NCBI GenBank assembly: GCA_015060885.1
Contig: SUXO01000009.1
Location: 1-64,000, forward strand
DNA from: Bacteroidales bacterium
Lineage (GTDB): Bacteria; Bacteroidota; Bacteroidia; Bacteroidales; Bacteroidaceae
Direction of reading: 5' to 3'
Length of the DNA: 64,000 bases
Shown: positions 9,491-18,241 of the stretch, one piece after another
Numbering within the stretch: the first letter of the stretch is position 1
Layout: each line of letters starts with the position of its first letter
The notes under the pieces: model-generated
Told to the model about the DNA's origin: nothing
Database searches by the model: none
Seen by the model: only the letters and a program-made list of their open reading frames with translations
Program-made: the position numbers and the translations under genes

Positions 9491-10117
9491 CTATTTTCGG
9501 CCGAAGTCGGCAGGTATTTCGCCCCAAACTTCGGTTTCCCATTTTATGAGCGGGTTTGTGTAGGTGTTGCCTTGCAACCATTTCTCGGCACGCTCTATAT
9601 ATTGGTAAGCCTCTTCTGCTTCGGGTGTCTGCGGCAGTTTGGTCTTGCAGCGGCGTTGTTTAATCCATAAAAGAGCGTTGCGGCTGTCGCTGTAAATTGG
9701 CATATCGCTCCCCTTCTGTTTGAGCAGTGCAAGAGCGTGTACAATGGCAAGGAACTCGCCGATGTTGTTCGTGCCGAAGATGGGGCCGAAGTGAAAAATC
9801 TCTTCGCCTGTTGCAAGGTAGACACCCCGGTACTCCATCTGTCCGGGGTTCCCGCTGCAAGCAGCGTCAACCGCAAGCGCGTTCCTGTACACGCTTGCAG
9901 GCAGTTCGCCGTTGCTGTTTTTCTTCTTTTTATCGGCACTTTTCCCTATGTACAGGTGGGGCGATGAGTTGTAGGCGCGTTGAGCCTCTTCAAGTGTGTC
10001 GAAGGATTTGTACAGTGCCTGCTTCACACCCGTTATTTGCGCTTTACATTCGTTCCACGAGTTGAAAACACCCGTTTCCACGCCGCTCCACACTACATAG
10101 TATCTTTTTTTTGCCAT
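9491..10117 (-). CDS. rnhA: ribonuclease H with N-terminal viroplasmin-like domain
   Basis: A 208-residue RNase HI. Residues 1-48 form the viroplasmin/hybrid-binding domain (YYVVWSGVETGVFNSW ... FDTLEEAQ). The catalytic domain carries the acidic residues in AVDAACSGNPG (Asp), NNIGEFLAIVHAL (Glu) and IYSDSRNALLWIKQ (Asp). It degrades RNA in RNA-DNA hybrids. The ATG shares one base with the argS stop (TAATG), a strong sign of translational coupling. Confidence 0.93.
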   Translation of the reverse strand: MAKKRYYVVWSGVETGVFNSWNECKAQITGVKQALYKSFDTLEEAQRAYNSSPHLYIGKSADKKKKNSNGELPASVYRNALAVDAACSGNPGQMEYRGVYLATGEEIFHFGPIFGTNNIGEFLAIVHALALLKQKGSDMPIYSDSRNALLWIKQRRCKTKLPQTPEAEEAYQYIERAEKWLQGNTYTNPLIKWETEVWGEIPADFGRK

Positions 10118-11910
10118 TACATTCTTTCGGGCACCTCAATGCCGAGCAGGTTCATAGCTGTCTTTATGACTTTGCCCACATTGCGTGTGAGCAGTATGCG
10201 GAATCCCTTCACGGCCTCGTTCTCCTCGCGCAGAATGCTGTAATCGTGGTAGAACTGGTTGTACTCCTTGGCAAGTTCGTAGGCGTAGTTCGCAATGCCC
10301 GAAGGCGAATAGTCGCTGCCGGCCTGGCGCACAACCGCGGGGAAGTCATTGAGCAGGCGTATTATTGAGCACTCCTTTTCGCTTATGGTTGCAGGTGCGG
10401 CAGCATTGTCGCAGTTGAAGCCGCTCTCGGCCGCCTTGCGCTCAATTGAGCGTGTGCGTGCATAGGTGTACTGTATGAACGGGCCTGTGTTTCCGTTGAA
10501 ATCGATGGATTCTTTGGGGTTGAAGAGCATGTTCTTGCGTGCATCGACTTTGAGCATAAAGTATTTGAGTGCGCCGAGTCCTATGATGCGATATGTGTCG
10601 TCGGCCTCCTCGTCTGTCATTCCGTTGAGCTTGCCGCCGAGTTCCTCCGATGTCTCACGTGCGGTCTTTATCATCTCGTCCATAAGGTCATCGGCATCAA
10701 CGACGGTTCCTTCGCGGCTCTTCATCTTGCCTTCGGGCAGTTCTACCATTCCGTATGAGAAGTGAACAAGTCCCTTTCCCCAAGAGAATCCCAACTTGTC
10801 GAGCAACAGTGAGAGTACCTGGAAATGGTAGTTCTGCTCATTGCCCACAACATACACCATCTTGTCGATGGGGTAATCGCGGAAACGAAGCTGTGCGGTA
10901 CCTATATCCTGTGTCATATAAACCGATGTGCCGTCGCTGCGGAGCAACAATTTCTCGTCGAGCCCGTCACCGGTGAGGTCGGCCCACACCGACTCGTCGT
11001 CACGGCGGTAGAAAATACCCTTTTCGAGCCCTTTAAGCACGGTCTCTTTTCCTTCGAGGTATGTGTCCGACTCATAATATATCTTGTCGAAGCCGACACC
11101 CAGGCGTTTGTATGTCTCGTCGAAGCCTTCGTAAACCCAGCCGTTCATTGTGCTCCAAAGCTCGCGTACCTCTTTGTCGCCGGCCTCCCATTTTACAAGC
11201 ATCTCGCGTGCTTCGGCCATAAGGGGCGATGCAGCCTCGGCCTCCTCCTTGCTCATACCTTTTTCCATAAGCTCGGCGAGTTCGGCCTTGTAGTGTTTGT
11301 CAAAGGCCACATAGTAGTCGCCAATGAGGTGGTCGCCCTTCTTGCCGCTGCTTGCGGGGGTTTCGCCGTTGCCCCATTTTTGCCAAGCAAGCATAGACTT
11401 GCAGATGTGTATTCCTCGGTCGTTTACAATGTTGGTCTTCACAACTTTGTTGCCGTTTGCTGCAAGAATGTTTGAAAGGGCATATCCCAGCAGGTTGTTG
11501 CGTATGTGTCCCAAGTGGAGAGGCTTGTTTGTGTTGGGCGACGAGTATTCCACCATTACAAGCGGTGAGTTCTCGTCGGCCTTTGTGCAGCCCCACTCCT
11601 CGCTCTTTTCTATTGCCTGCAACAGTTCAATCCAGTATGTTGTGGATATGCTCAAATTAAGAAAACCTTTTATTACGTTGAATCCCGAAACCAGCGGTTG
11701 AAGGGCGGAAATCTTCTCGCCAATCTCCTGTGCGGTCTCTTCGGGGCGTTTTCTTGACATTTGCAGGAAGGGGAACACTACCAACGTGAAGTCGCCCTCG
11801 AACTCCTTGCGTGTTTTCTGCAACTGAATTTTCTCGCTTGCAACCTCCTGGCCGTAAAGCTCTTTGATGGCTGCAATGATGCTTTCGTTCAAAATACTCT
11901 CAATACTCAT
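10117..11910 (-). CDS. argS: arginyl-tRNA synthetase
   Basis: A class I aminoacyl-tRNA synthetase of 597 residues. It has an N-terminal Add-1 domain, SPNTNKPLHLGHIRNNLLG (HIGH motif, about 117-135), the catalytic core, and a DALR anticodon-binding domain near the C-terminus. The KMSK region appears as EGKMKSREGT, with a variant KMKS instead of KMSK, a known variation in this enzyme. Start at the second of two adjacent ATGs (11910; the first is 11913). An inverted repeat CCTTTGC-TAT-GCAAAGG (11945-11961) lies in the leader. Confidence 0.97.
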   Translation of the reverse strand: MSIESILNESIIAAIKELYGQEVASEKIQLQKTRKEFEGDFTLVVFPFLQMSRKRPEETAQEIGEKISALQPLVSGFNVIKGFLNLSISTTYWIELLQAIEKSEEWGCTKADENSPLVMVEYSSPNTNKPLHLGHIRNNLLGYALSNILAANGNKVVKTNIVNDRGIHICKSMLAWQKWGNGETPASSGKKGDHLIGDYYVAFDKHYKAELAELMEKGMSKEEAEAASPLMAEAREMLVKWEAGDKEVRELWSTMNGWVYEGFDETYKRLGVGFDKIYYESDTYLEGKETVLKGLEKGIFYRRDDESVWADLTGDGLDEKLLLRSDGTSVYMTQDIGTAQLRFRDYPIDKMVYVVGNEQNYHFQVLSLLLDKLGFSWGKGLVHFSYGMVELPEGKMKSREGTVVDADDLMDEMIKTARETSEELGGKLNGMTDEEADDTYRIIGLGALKYFMLKVDARKNMLFNPKESIDFNGNTGPFIQYTYARTRSIERKAAESGFNCDNAAAPATISEKECSIIRLLNDFPAVVRQAGSDYSPSGIANYAYELAKEYNQFYHDYSILREENEAVKGFRILLTRNVGKVIKTAMNLLGIEVPERM

Positions 11911-12134
11911 CATTCTATCTTTGTTTTTCTTTTTTCCGGAAAATCCTTTGCATAGCAAAGGGTGTTTTTTAATTTGTCGCGAAGATACTAAATTTATACG
12001 ACTTTATCCTGTTTGCCCTGTCAAAAAGTGCGCTTTCTTGCTCAATTTATGCCCTGTGGCAAAGGACGATGGTTAAAAAAGGGTAAAACTTTCTGTGCAA
12101 ATGCCGTTTTTGCGGTGTTGCGGCCTTTGCACGG

Positions 12135-12166
12135 TTTGTTTCTGTCACTTGTTTGTATTATCTTCG
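12135..12166 (+). promoter_or_regulatory. promoter of the tandem rhomboid operon
   Basis: TTTG (12135-12138), a 20-nt spacer and TATCTTCG (12159-12166), a seven-of-eight match to TAnnTTTG. The start codon follows 27 nt later. Confidence 0.5.
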
Positions 12167-12192
12167 CACTGTTTTTTTTGATGTTATAGCAA

Positions 12193-12873
12193 ATGAATAG
12201 ACTCACAACTGTTGTAAAAAATCTGATGGCGATAAACGTGCTTATGTTCTTCGCCACCATAGTTGCCGCAAAATACGGAATTGACCTGGGCGATTACTTG
12301 GGGCTCCACGTCTTCCTTGCCGACGATTTTCACCCCTATCAGCTTGTCACATATATGTTTATGCATGGAGGGTTTACCCACTTGTTCTTCAATATGTTCT
12401 CGCTGTATATGTTCGGTTGTCTGCTCGAAACGGTATGGGGCTCAAAGCGTTTCCTTATCTTCTACTTCGTTACCGGTATCGGTGCGGCACTTGTGCAGGA
12501 ACTTGTGCAGTATATCTATTTTGAAATGTCGTTGGCGCAATATACTCACGTGAATACGGGTGCGGCACTCATTCCAATGGCCGAATATCTTAATCTGTGG
12601 CAGACAGTGGGTGCATCGGGTGCTGTATATGGTATTCTGCTGGCCTTTGCTATGATATTTCCCAATGAAAGGATGTTTATAATCCCCATTCCTTTCCCCA
12701 TAAAGGCAAAGTATTTTGTAATGATTTTCATTGTTTTGGAGCTGCTTTTGGGATTAAGCAACAATGCGGGGGATAATGTTGCCCATTTTGCCCATCTGGG
12801 CGGAATGCTGTTCGGCTTCCTGCTGATAATCCTGTGGCGCAAGAGCGGAAAGATTGGAGGGCCTTATGTTTAA
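12193..12873 (+). CDS. rhomboid-family intramembrane serine protease
   Basis: A 226-residue six-helix rhomboid protease. The helix-2 HGGFTHLFFNMFSLYMFG motif supplies the conserved His and Asn. The catalytic Ser sits in VGASGAVYGILL (GxSG), and the catalytic His in HFAHLGGMLFGF. It would cleave membrane proteins within the bilayer; the substrates are unknown. It overlaps the next rhomboid gene by 8 nt, so the two form an operon. Confidence 0.93.
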   Translation: MNRLTTVVKNLMAINVLMFFATIVAAKYGIDLGDYLGLHVFLADDFHPYQLVTYMFMHGGFTHLFFNMFSLYMFGCLLETVWGSKRFLIFYFVTGIGAALVQELVQYIYFEMSLAQYTHVNTGAALIPMAEYLNLWQTVGASGAVYGILLAFAMIFPNERMFIIPIPFPIKAKYFVMIFIVLELLLGLSNNAGDNVAHFAHLGGMLFGFLLIILWRKSGKIGGPYV

Positions 12874-13756
12874 GAAAATATACGATGCTTTTTGCCGCGA
12901 AAACATTGTCGGCAAGTTTATTTATGCCAATGTTGCAATATACATAATCCTCGCTTTCATCGGGGTTTTTGCCACACTCTTCAATGCCGGTTCTGCGGTT
13001 GCCGATGCTGTGCGGTGGGTGGAACTGCCGGCTTCGTTGTGGCAGTTGCTGTGCAGGCCGTGGAGTCTGTTGACCTATATGTTCGTGCACGAACGCCTGA
13101 TGCATATCCTCTGCAATATGCTGGCTCTTTATGGCTTTGGCCGAATATTCCTTACATTCTTTTCGGTGCGCCATTTTGTGGGTGTATATCTCTTTGGAGG
13201 CATAATGGGAGGGCTGTTTTTTGTGTTGGCATTCAATGTGTTCCCTTATTTTTCACAGGTGGTCGACAACGCCTGTCTGGTGGGTGCATCGGCATCGGTG
13301 CTTGCAGTGGTGGTGGCTTCGGCTGTCCGCAGGCCCAACTACGCGGTGAACCTTCTGTTTTTCGGCACAATGCGCCTCATGACCATAGCGGTGATAACCG
13401 TGGTTATAGCCGTTCTGCTCTTGGCTTCCGACAATGCCGGTGGCAATTTTGCCCATTTGGGCGGTGCTTTTGCCGGTTGGCTCTTTGCCTATATGCTGAA
13501 CAAGGGAAAGGATGTGACATTATGGATAAACAAAGCAATAGATTTCTTTGTAACCCTTTTCAAGCGCACTCCCAAGCAAAATAAACCTAAATTCACATTC
13601 CACAAGGGCGGTCGCGCTGCCGATTATGAGTATAACGCGGCTAAAAAGAAAAACGAAGAGGAGATTGACCGCATTCTCGAAAAAGTGAAGGCAAGCGGCT
13701 ATTCGTCGTTGAGCGAAGAGGAGAAGAAACGCCTTTTCGACGCTTCCCGTTCATAG
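12866..13756 (+). CDS. second rhomboid-family protease with C-terminal helical domain
   Basis: A 296-residue rhomboid. HERLMHILCNMLALYGFG matches the helix-2 His/Asn motif, VGASASVLAVVVAS carries the catalytic Ser (GxSx with Ala in place of Gly), and NFAHLGGAFAGW carries the catalytic His. Residues from about 225 form a charged cytosolic tail (DRILEKVKASGYSSLSEEEK) of a kind often found in Bacteroidetes rhomboids. Start ATG 12866 with GGAGG at 12856-12860. It is more diverged than its upstream neighbour; the pair may be an old duplication with specialised substrates. Confidence 0.9.
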   Translation: MFKKIYDAFCRENIVGKFIYANVAIYIILAFIGVFATLFNAGSAVADAVRWVELPASLWQLLCRPWSLLTYMFVHERLMHILCNMLALYGFGRIFLTFFSVRHFVGVYLFGGIMGGLFFVLAFNVFPYFSQVVDNACLVGASASVLAVVVASAVRRPNYAVNLLFFGTMRLMTIAVITVVIAVLLLASDNAGGNFAHLGGAFAGWLFAYMLNKGKDVTLWINKAIDFFVTLFKRTPKQNKPKFTFHKGGRAADYEYNAAKKKNEEEIDRILEKVKASGYSSLSEEEKKRLFDASRS

Positions 13757-13882
13757 CAGCATTTGTTTGAAAATAGTTATTGCACCCCTTCTTGCTTGTC
13801 AAGTTGCGGGTGTTTTTCGCTCTTGAACCCTGTTTGTGGCAAAGAAATGTGCCAATTATATAAATAATTAAGAAAAAAGTGC

Positions 13883-13890
13883 TATATTTG
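13883..13890 (+). promoter_or_regulatory. -7 element of secDF
   Basis: TATATTTG matches TAnnTTTG exactly and lies 56 nt before the secDF ATG. The upstream region is AT-rich without a clear TTTG at the right distance. Confidence 0.45.
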
Positions 13891-13946
13891 CGCGTTTAAA
13901 ACACGGACACGAACAAAATAAATCTTAAATAAAAATTTAAATCAAA

Positions 13947-16913
13947 ATGCAGAACAAAGGATTTGTAAAAGTTTTTGCGCTACTGCTTACATTGGTATGC
14001 GTGTTCTACCTCTCTTTCTCTTTTGTGACAAGCTACCATATGGGTAAGGCACAGGAGGATCCCAAAGGCGAACAGCACTACCTCGATTCGATGCTGAACG
14101 AGAAAGTTTGGCTTGGTGTGTACACCTTGAAGCAGAGCCGTGAAATGGAAATCGGCCTTGGCTTGGACCTTAAAGGCGGTATGAACGTTATTATGGAGGT
14201 TTCGGTGCCCGACATCATCAAGGCACTCGCCGACCACAAGAGCGACCCCCTCTTTAACCAGGCTGTTGAGGCTGCAAAGGTGGCATCTATCACCGGTCAG
14301 AGCGATTTTATAACACTCTTTGTAGAAGAATACAAGAAGCTGGCTCCCGAAAGCAGCCTTGCCTCTATTTTTGCTACACAGCAGTTGAAGGATAAAATCA
14401 ACACCCGTTCAACCGATGCCGAAGTTATAAAGGTTATCCGTAGCGAGGTACAGGCTGCGATAGACAACTCGTTCAACGTGTTGCGCACACGTATCGACCG
14501 TTTCGGTGTGGTACAGCCCAATATCCAGACATTGGAAGGTTCTATGGGCCGTATAATGATTGAGCTTCCCGGTGTTAAAGAGCCCGAACGTGTACGTAAA
14601 TTGTTGCAGGGCTCGGCAAATCTCGAATTCTGGGATACCTACAACGCATCGGAGATTATTCCCGCATTTGCAGCATTGGATAGCAAGTTGGCCGCTGTTG
14701 CAGCCATCGACGAGACCGCTGCTGCTCCCGCCGAAGAGACTGCTCCTGCCGAGGCTGCTGCTGCAACCGACAGCGATGTAGAGTCGGCTATCGAAAGCGA
14801 GGTTGCTACCGAGGATGCAGCTGCCGATGTTGAGACTTTGAGAAAACAGCACCCCTTGCTCTCCCGTTTGCAGCTCGTACAGGGCAATGCGACAGGTAGC
14901 GTGGTTGGTTATGCTCATTACAGCGACACAGCAGCCATCAACAAGCTTATGGCATCACCCGAGTTCAAGAGCGTAATGCCCCGTGAACTCCGTCTTTACT
15001 GGGGCGTTGAGGCTATTGACCGTGAGACAACCAACCAGATATATGAGCTTTATGCCATCAGATGCGTGCAGCGCAACGGCCGTGCTCCTCTCGAAGGTGA
15101 CGTGGTTGTCGATGCTGCCGATACATTCGACCAATATGGTCGCCCCTGTGTAACAATGTCTATGAATACCGACGGTGCACGTCGTTGGGCACAGCTCACA
15201 AAGGCCAACATCGGCAAGGCTATCGCCATTGTCCTCGACGGCTATGTTTACAGCGCACCTATGGTGAGCAACGAAATTACCGGCGGACGTTCCGAAATTA
15301 CCGGTAACTTCACCATTGAAACAACAAAAGACCTTGCTAACGTGTTGCGTTCGGGTAAAATGCCCGCGCCCGCGCGTATAGTACAAGAGGATATCGTAGG
15401 TCCTTCACTCGGTCAGGAGTCAATCAACCAGGGTATGATGTCGTTCATTGTGGCATTCGTGTTGCTGATGGTTTATATGTGTGCCATCTACGGCCTGATT
15501 CCCGGTGCGGTTGCCAACGCAGCCTTGTTGATGAACCTCTTCTTTACCCTCGGTGTTCTTGCATCGTTCCAGGCAGCCCTCACAATGTCGGGTATTGCCG
15601 GTATCGTGCTCACTTTGGGTATGGCAGTCGATGCCAACGTGCTTATATATGAGCGTACAAAAGAGGAGTTGCGTGCAGGCAAGAACACACGTTCGGCTTT
15701 GTCCGATGGCTACAAGAATGCTTTCTCGGCAATCTTCGACTCGAACTTCACTTCAATAATCACAGGTATCATCCTGTTCTACTTCGGTACAGGCCCCATC
15801 CGTGGTTTTGCTACAACTCTCATTATCGGTCTTCTCTGCTCGTTCTTTACAGCAGTGTTCCTTACACGCGTCGTTTACGAGCACTTTATGAACAAGGGCA
15901 AGTGGTTGAATCTCACATTCGTTACAAAGTATTCGAGCAAGCTCATGCGCGATACCAGCTACAACTTCCTGGGTTCGGCAAAGAGCTATGGCATTGGTTT
16001 TGCAGTTGCATTCGTTGCGATAGTTGCTTCATTCGCCTTCCGTGGTTTGAGCCAGAGCATCGATTTTACCGGTGGCCGTAACTTCGTTGTCCAGTTCGAG
16101 CAGCAGGTTGAGCCCGAAACTGTAAGAGCTTTGTTGCGCGAGAAGATAACAGAGGATAACGTTCAGGCTATCGCTCTCGGTACCGATGGCAAGACAATCC
16201 GTATCACAACCAACTACCGCATAAACGACGCTTCGGAGACTGTCGATGCCGAAATCGAGAAGTTCCTCTACGACGCATTTATGGAGGGTGGCTTGTTGAG
16301 CAAGGAACTGACACTCGATACATTCATCGACTACGATAACCGTACAGGCGGCTCAATCATCAGTTCGCAGAAGGTTGGCCCCAGCATTGCCGAAGATATC
16401 AAGGACAGTGCCATCGTGTCTGTGATTTTGGCTCTTGTTGCGATATTTATCTACATCCTTATCCGTTTCCGCAACGTGGCATATAGTATTGGTTCAATCG
16501 TGGCTCTTGCGAGCGACGTGTTCCTCATTATCGGTTGCTACTCGTTGTGCTATGGCTGGATGCCTATGTCGCTCGAAATTGACCAAACCTTCATTGGTGC
16601 GATACTTACCGCTATCGGTTACTCTATCAACGACAAGGTGGTTATCTTCGACCGTGTACGTGAGTTTGCATACATCTATCCCAAACGTGACAAGTTCAGT
16701 TTGTTCAACTCTTCTTTGAACACTACACTTGCCCGTACCATAAATACTTCTGTAAGTACTTTGGTTGTGTTGCTCGCAATCTTCATCCTTGGTGGTGACA
16801 GCATTCGCAGCTTCTCGTTTGCAATGATTCTCGGTGTTGTATTCGGCACACTTTCTTCATTGTTCATAGCTGCTCCCATTGCTTACAGCATTATTTCAAA
16901 AGGAAAGAAATAA
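13947..16913 (+). CDS. secDF: protein translocase subunit SecDF (fused)
   Basis: A single 988-residue fusion of SecD and SecF, which uses the proton gradient to pull proteins through SecYEG from the periplasmic side. An N-terminal helix is followed by LGLDLKGGMNVIMEV (about 71-85), the SecD periplasmic region, and the first six-helix block (AVDANVLIYERTKEELR). The SecF half begins near 680, with SIDFTGGRNFVVQF as its signature and SINDKVVIFDRVRE in its second helix block. Residues about 250-295 are an Ala/Glu-rich low-complexity insert in the SecD periplasmic part. The gene is monocistronic and ends at a strong hairpin. Confidence 0.97.
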   Translation: MQNKGFVKVFALLLTLVCVFYLSFSFVTSYHMGKAQEDPKGEQHYLDSMLNEKVWLGVYTLKQSREMEIGLGLDLKGGMNVIMEVSVPDIIKALADHKSDPLFNQAVEAAKVASITGQSDFITLFVEEYKKLAPESSLASIFATQQLKDKINTRSTDAEVIKVIRSEVQAAIDNSFNVLRTRIDRFGVVQPNIQTLEGSMGRIMIELPGVKEPERVRKLLQGSANLEFWDTYNASEIIPAFAALDSKLAAVAAIDETAAAPAEETAPAEAAAATDSDVESAIESEVATEDAAADVETLRKQHPLLSRLQLVQGNATGSVVGYAHYSDTAAINKLMASPEFKSVMPRELRLYWGVEAIDRETTNQIYELYAIRCVQRNGRAPLEGDVVVDAADTFDQYGRPCVTMSMNTDGARRWAQLTKANIGKAIAIVLDGYVYSAPMVSNEITGGRSEITGNFTIETTKDLANVLRSGKMPAPARIVQEDIVGPSLGQESINQGMMSFIVAFVLLMVYMCAIYGLIPGAVANAALLMNLFFTLGVLASFQAALTMSGIAGIVLTLGMAVDANVLIYERTKEELRAGKNTRSALSDGYKNAFSAIFDSNFTSIITGIILFYFGTGPIRGFATTLIIGLLCSFFTAVFLTRVVYEHFMNKGKWLNLTFVTKYSSKLMRDTSYNFLGSAKSYGIGFAVAFVAIVASFAFRGLSQSIDFTGGRNFVVQFEQQVEPETVRALLREKITEDNVQAIALGTDGKTIRITTNYRINDASETVDAEIEKFLYDAFMEGGLLSKELTLDTFIDYDNRTGGSIISSQKVGPSIAEDIKDSAIVSVILALVAIFIYILIRFRNVAYSIGSIVALASDVFLIIGCYSLCYGWMPMSLEIDQTFIGAILTAIGYSINDKVVIFDRVREFAYIYPKRDKFSLFNSSLNTTLARTINTSVSTLVVLLAIFILGGDSIRSFSFAMILGVVFGTLSSLFIAAPIAYSIISKGKK

Positions 16914-16935
16914 CAGATGCCAAAAGCATAACAAT

Positions 16936-16968
16936 AATAGAGCCGCAAGCTAAGCTTGCGGCTCTATT
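16936..16968. terminator. bidirectional terminator between secDF and the DUF2851 gene
   Basis: A perfect 15-bp stem (16936-16950 with 16954-16968) with a TAA loop is followed by ATTATTATAT. It serves two convergent genes and is near-symmetric, so it can end transcription in both directions. Confidence 0.85.
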
Positions 16969-16992
16969 ATTATATATAAGGTATAAAATGTG

Positions 16993-18228
16993 TCAACGTT
17001 TGTTGGTGATGCTCTCCTTGAAGTATGTGTGTGCAAAACGGCATTCACAGCATCGGCCGGCCTTGCAGTAACTGTTGTTTAGCTGTATAAGTGCTTGGGA
17101 GTCGGCAGCGCAGTTTATGCTCACCCCTTTCTGTGTCCAGCGGCGCACGATACTGTTGCTCTCTGCGCCCAGTTCATAAAGGTAATCCTCGGCTTTGTTG
17201 CACAAGACGCTCTCTTGGCGGTGCTTGCCGTAGGAGTAGAGGATTGGCACCACGGTGTTTATAATGAGTACATCAAGTTGCTTGTTGCTTAAATCGCCCG
17301 TTCCGTTTGTGGTGGTACTGCTGAATTGTGTGTGGTGCTGCCAGTAGCTGCTTGGTTGCGATTGCAAGATGTCGCGCAACTCCCCGATGCTGTTGCAGGC
17401 AGCAATGGCTGTTATGCCTATCTTCTCGTTGTGGAACAGCATTGCTAACCGCGCTATGCGTATGTGTGGTGTGGAATTTCCATATCCCCAGGCTGCGTGC
17501 TCCATTTGTTGAAGGTTGAATTTGCTTTTGAGGAACTTGTATTCGCGTACCAGTGTACAATAGTAGTCGCTTCCCATTGCATCGTTCCTGTAATATGCCG
17601 GTATGCTATCCTCTTCCAGAAGGCCTGCCTGCCCGTACATTATGGCCTCAATCTGCTCTATGCTGTTGCGGTGTTTTGCAAGTGCCTGAATGTCGAGCAA
17701 CATCGCCCACTCCTCAAAGGCCTTTCCTTGTATGCCGAACCCATAGCTGCGTGCAAGCAGTTTGAAGAGGGTGTGGTCCCAACGTTTATCGCAGGCTTCG
17801 TTTATTCTGCTTATCCTGTCGGCCTTCTCCTCAATGCGTTCAATGAGCAGGCGTGTGAGGTAGTCGTGCAGGCTTATGCTGCTTGCTCTTGCGGCAATCT
17901 CTTCACATGAAGGCCTGAAAGCCCCTTTTGCCATCAGTCTGTACTCATTGAATAACTCATTGGCTCTGTCTGTGGGTATAGAGAGCTGAATGTTCTTGTC
18001 GCTGCTTGTTGCTGTAATTATAGCTCTGCTGTCACTCTCCTTGCTTATGCTTATTTCAATGCTGCCACACCACGGCTTACCGTCAATTTTTAGTTTGGCA
18101 CCACTGAAAAGGCCGGGAAACTCCTCGGCTCCGGGGGAGTGTATCTCGGCGCTCTTTCCGTTTGCATCGGTCAATCCCTTCTGTGGCAGCAGTCTGTTTT
18201 TCCACAGGAATACAGCAAAATCCTTCAT
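16993..18228 (-). CDS. DUF2851 family protein, diverged
   Basis: A 411-residue protein resembling the DUF2851 family, which has no known function. Recognisable parts are the N-terminal FLWKNRLLP, the central QIEAIMYGQAGLLEE, REYKFLKSKFNL and RIARLAMLF, and the Cys-rich C-terminus YCKAGRCCECRF. The family's N-terminal core, as I recall it (GPDF ... VEIH ... H-x-H-x2-D), is degraded here: the corresponding segment reads FPGLFSGAKLKIDGKPWCG followed by SIEISISKESD, without the His residues. It lies 13 nt downstream of the PgpH-like gene and is probably co-transcribed with it. Confidence 0.72.
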   Translation of the reverse strand: MKDFAVFLWKNRLLPQKGLTDANGKSAEIHSPGAEEFPGLFSGAKLKIDGKPWCGSIEISISKESDSRAIITATSSDKNIQLSIPTDRANELFNEYRLMAKGAFRPSCEEIAARASSISLHDYLTRLLIERIEEKADRISRINEACDKRWDHTLFKLLARSYGFGIQGKAFEEWAMLLDIQALAKHRNSIEQIEAIMYGQAGLLEEDSIPAYYRNDAMGSDYYCTLVREYKFLKSKFNLQQMEHAAWGYGNSTPHIRIARLAMLFHNEKIGITAIAACNSIGELRDILQSQPSSYWQHHTQFSSTTTNGTGDLSNKQLDVLIINTVVPILYSYGKHRQESVLCNKAEDYLYELGAESNSIVRRWTQKGVSINCAADSQALIQLNNSYCKAGRCCECRFAHTYFKESITNKR

Positions 18229-18241
18229 GGCATTTATATGG

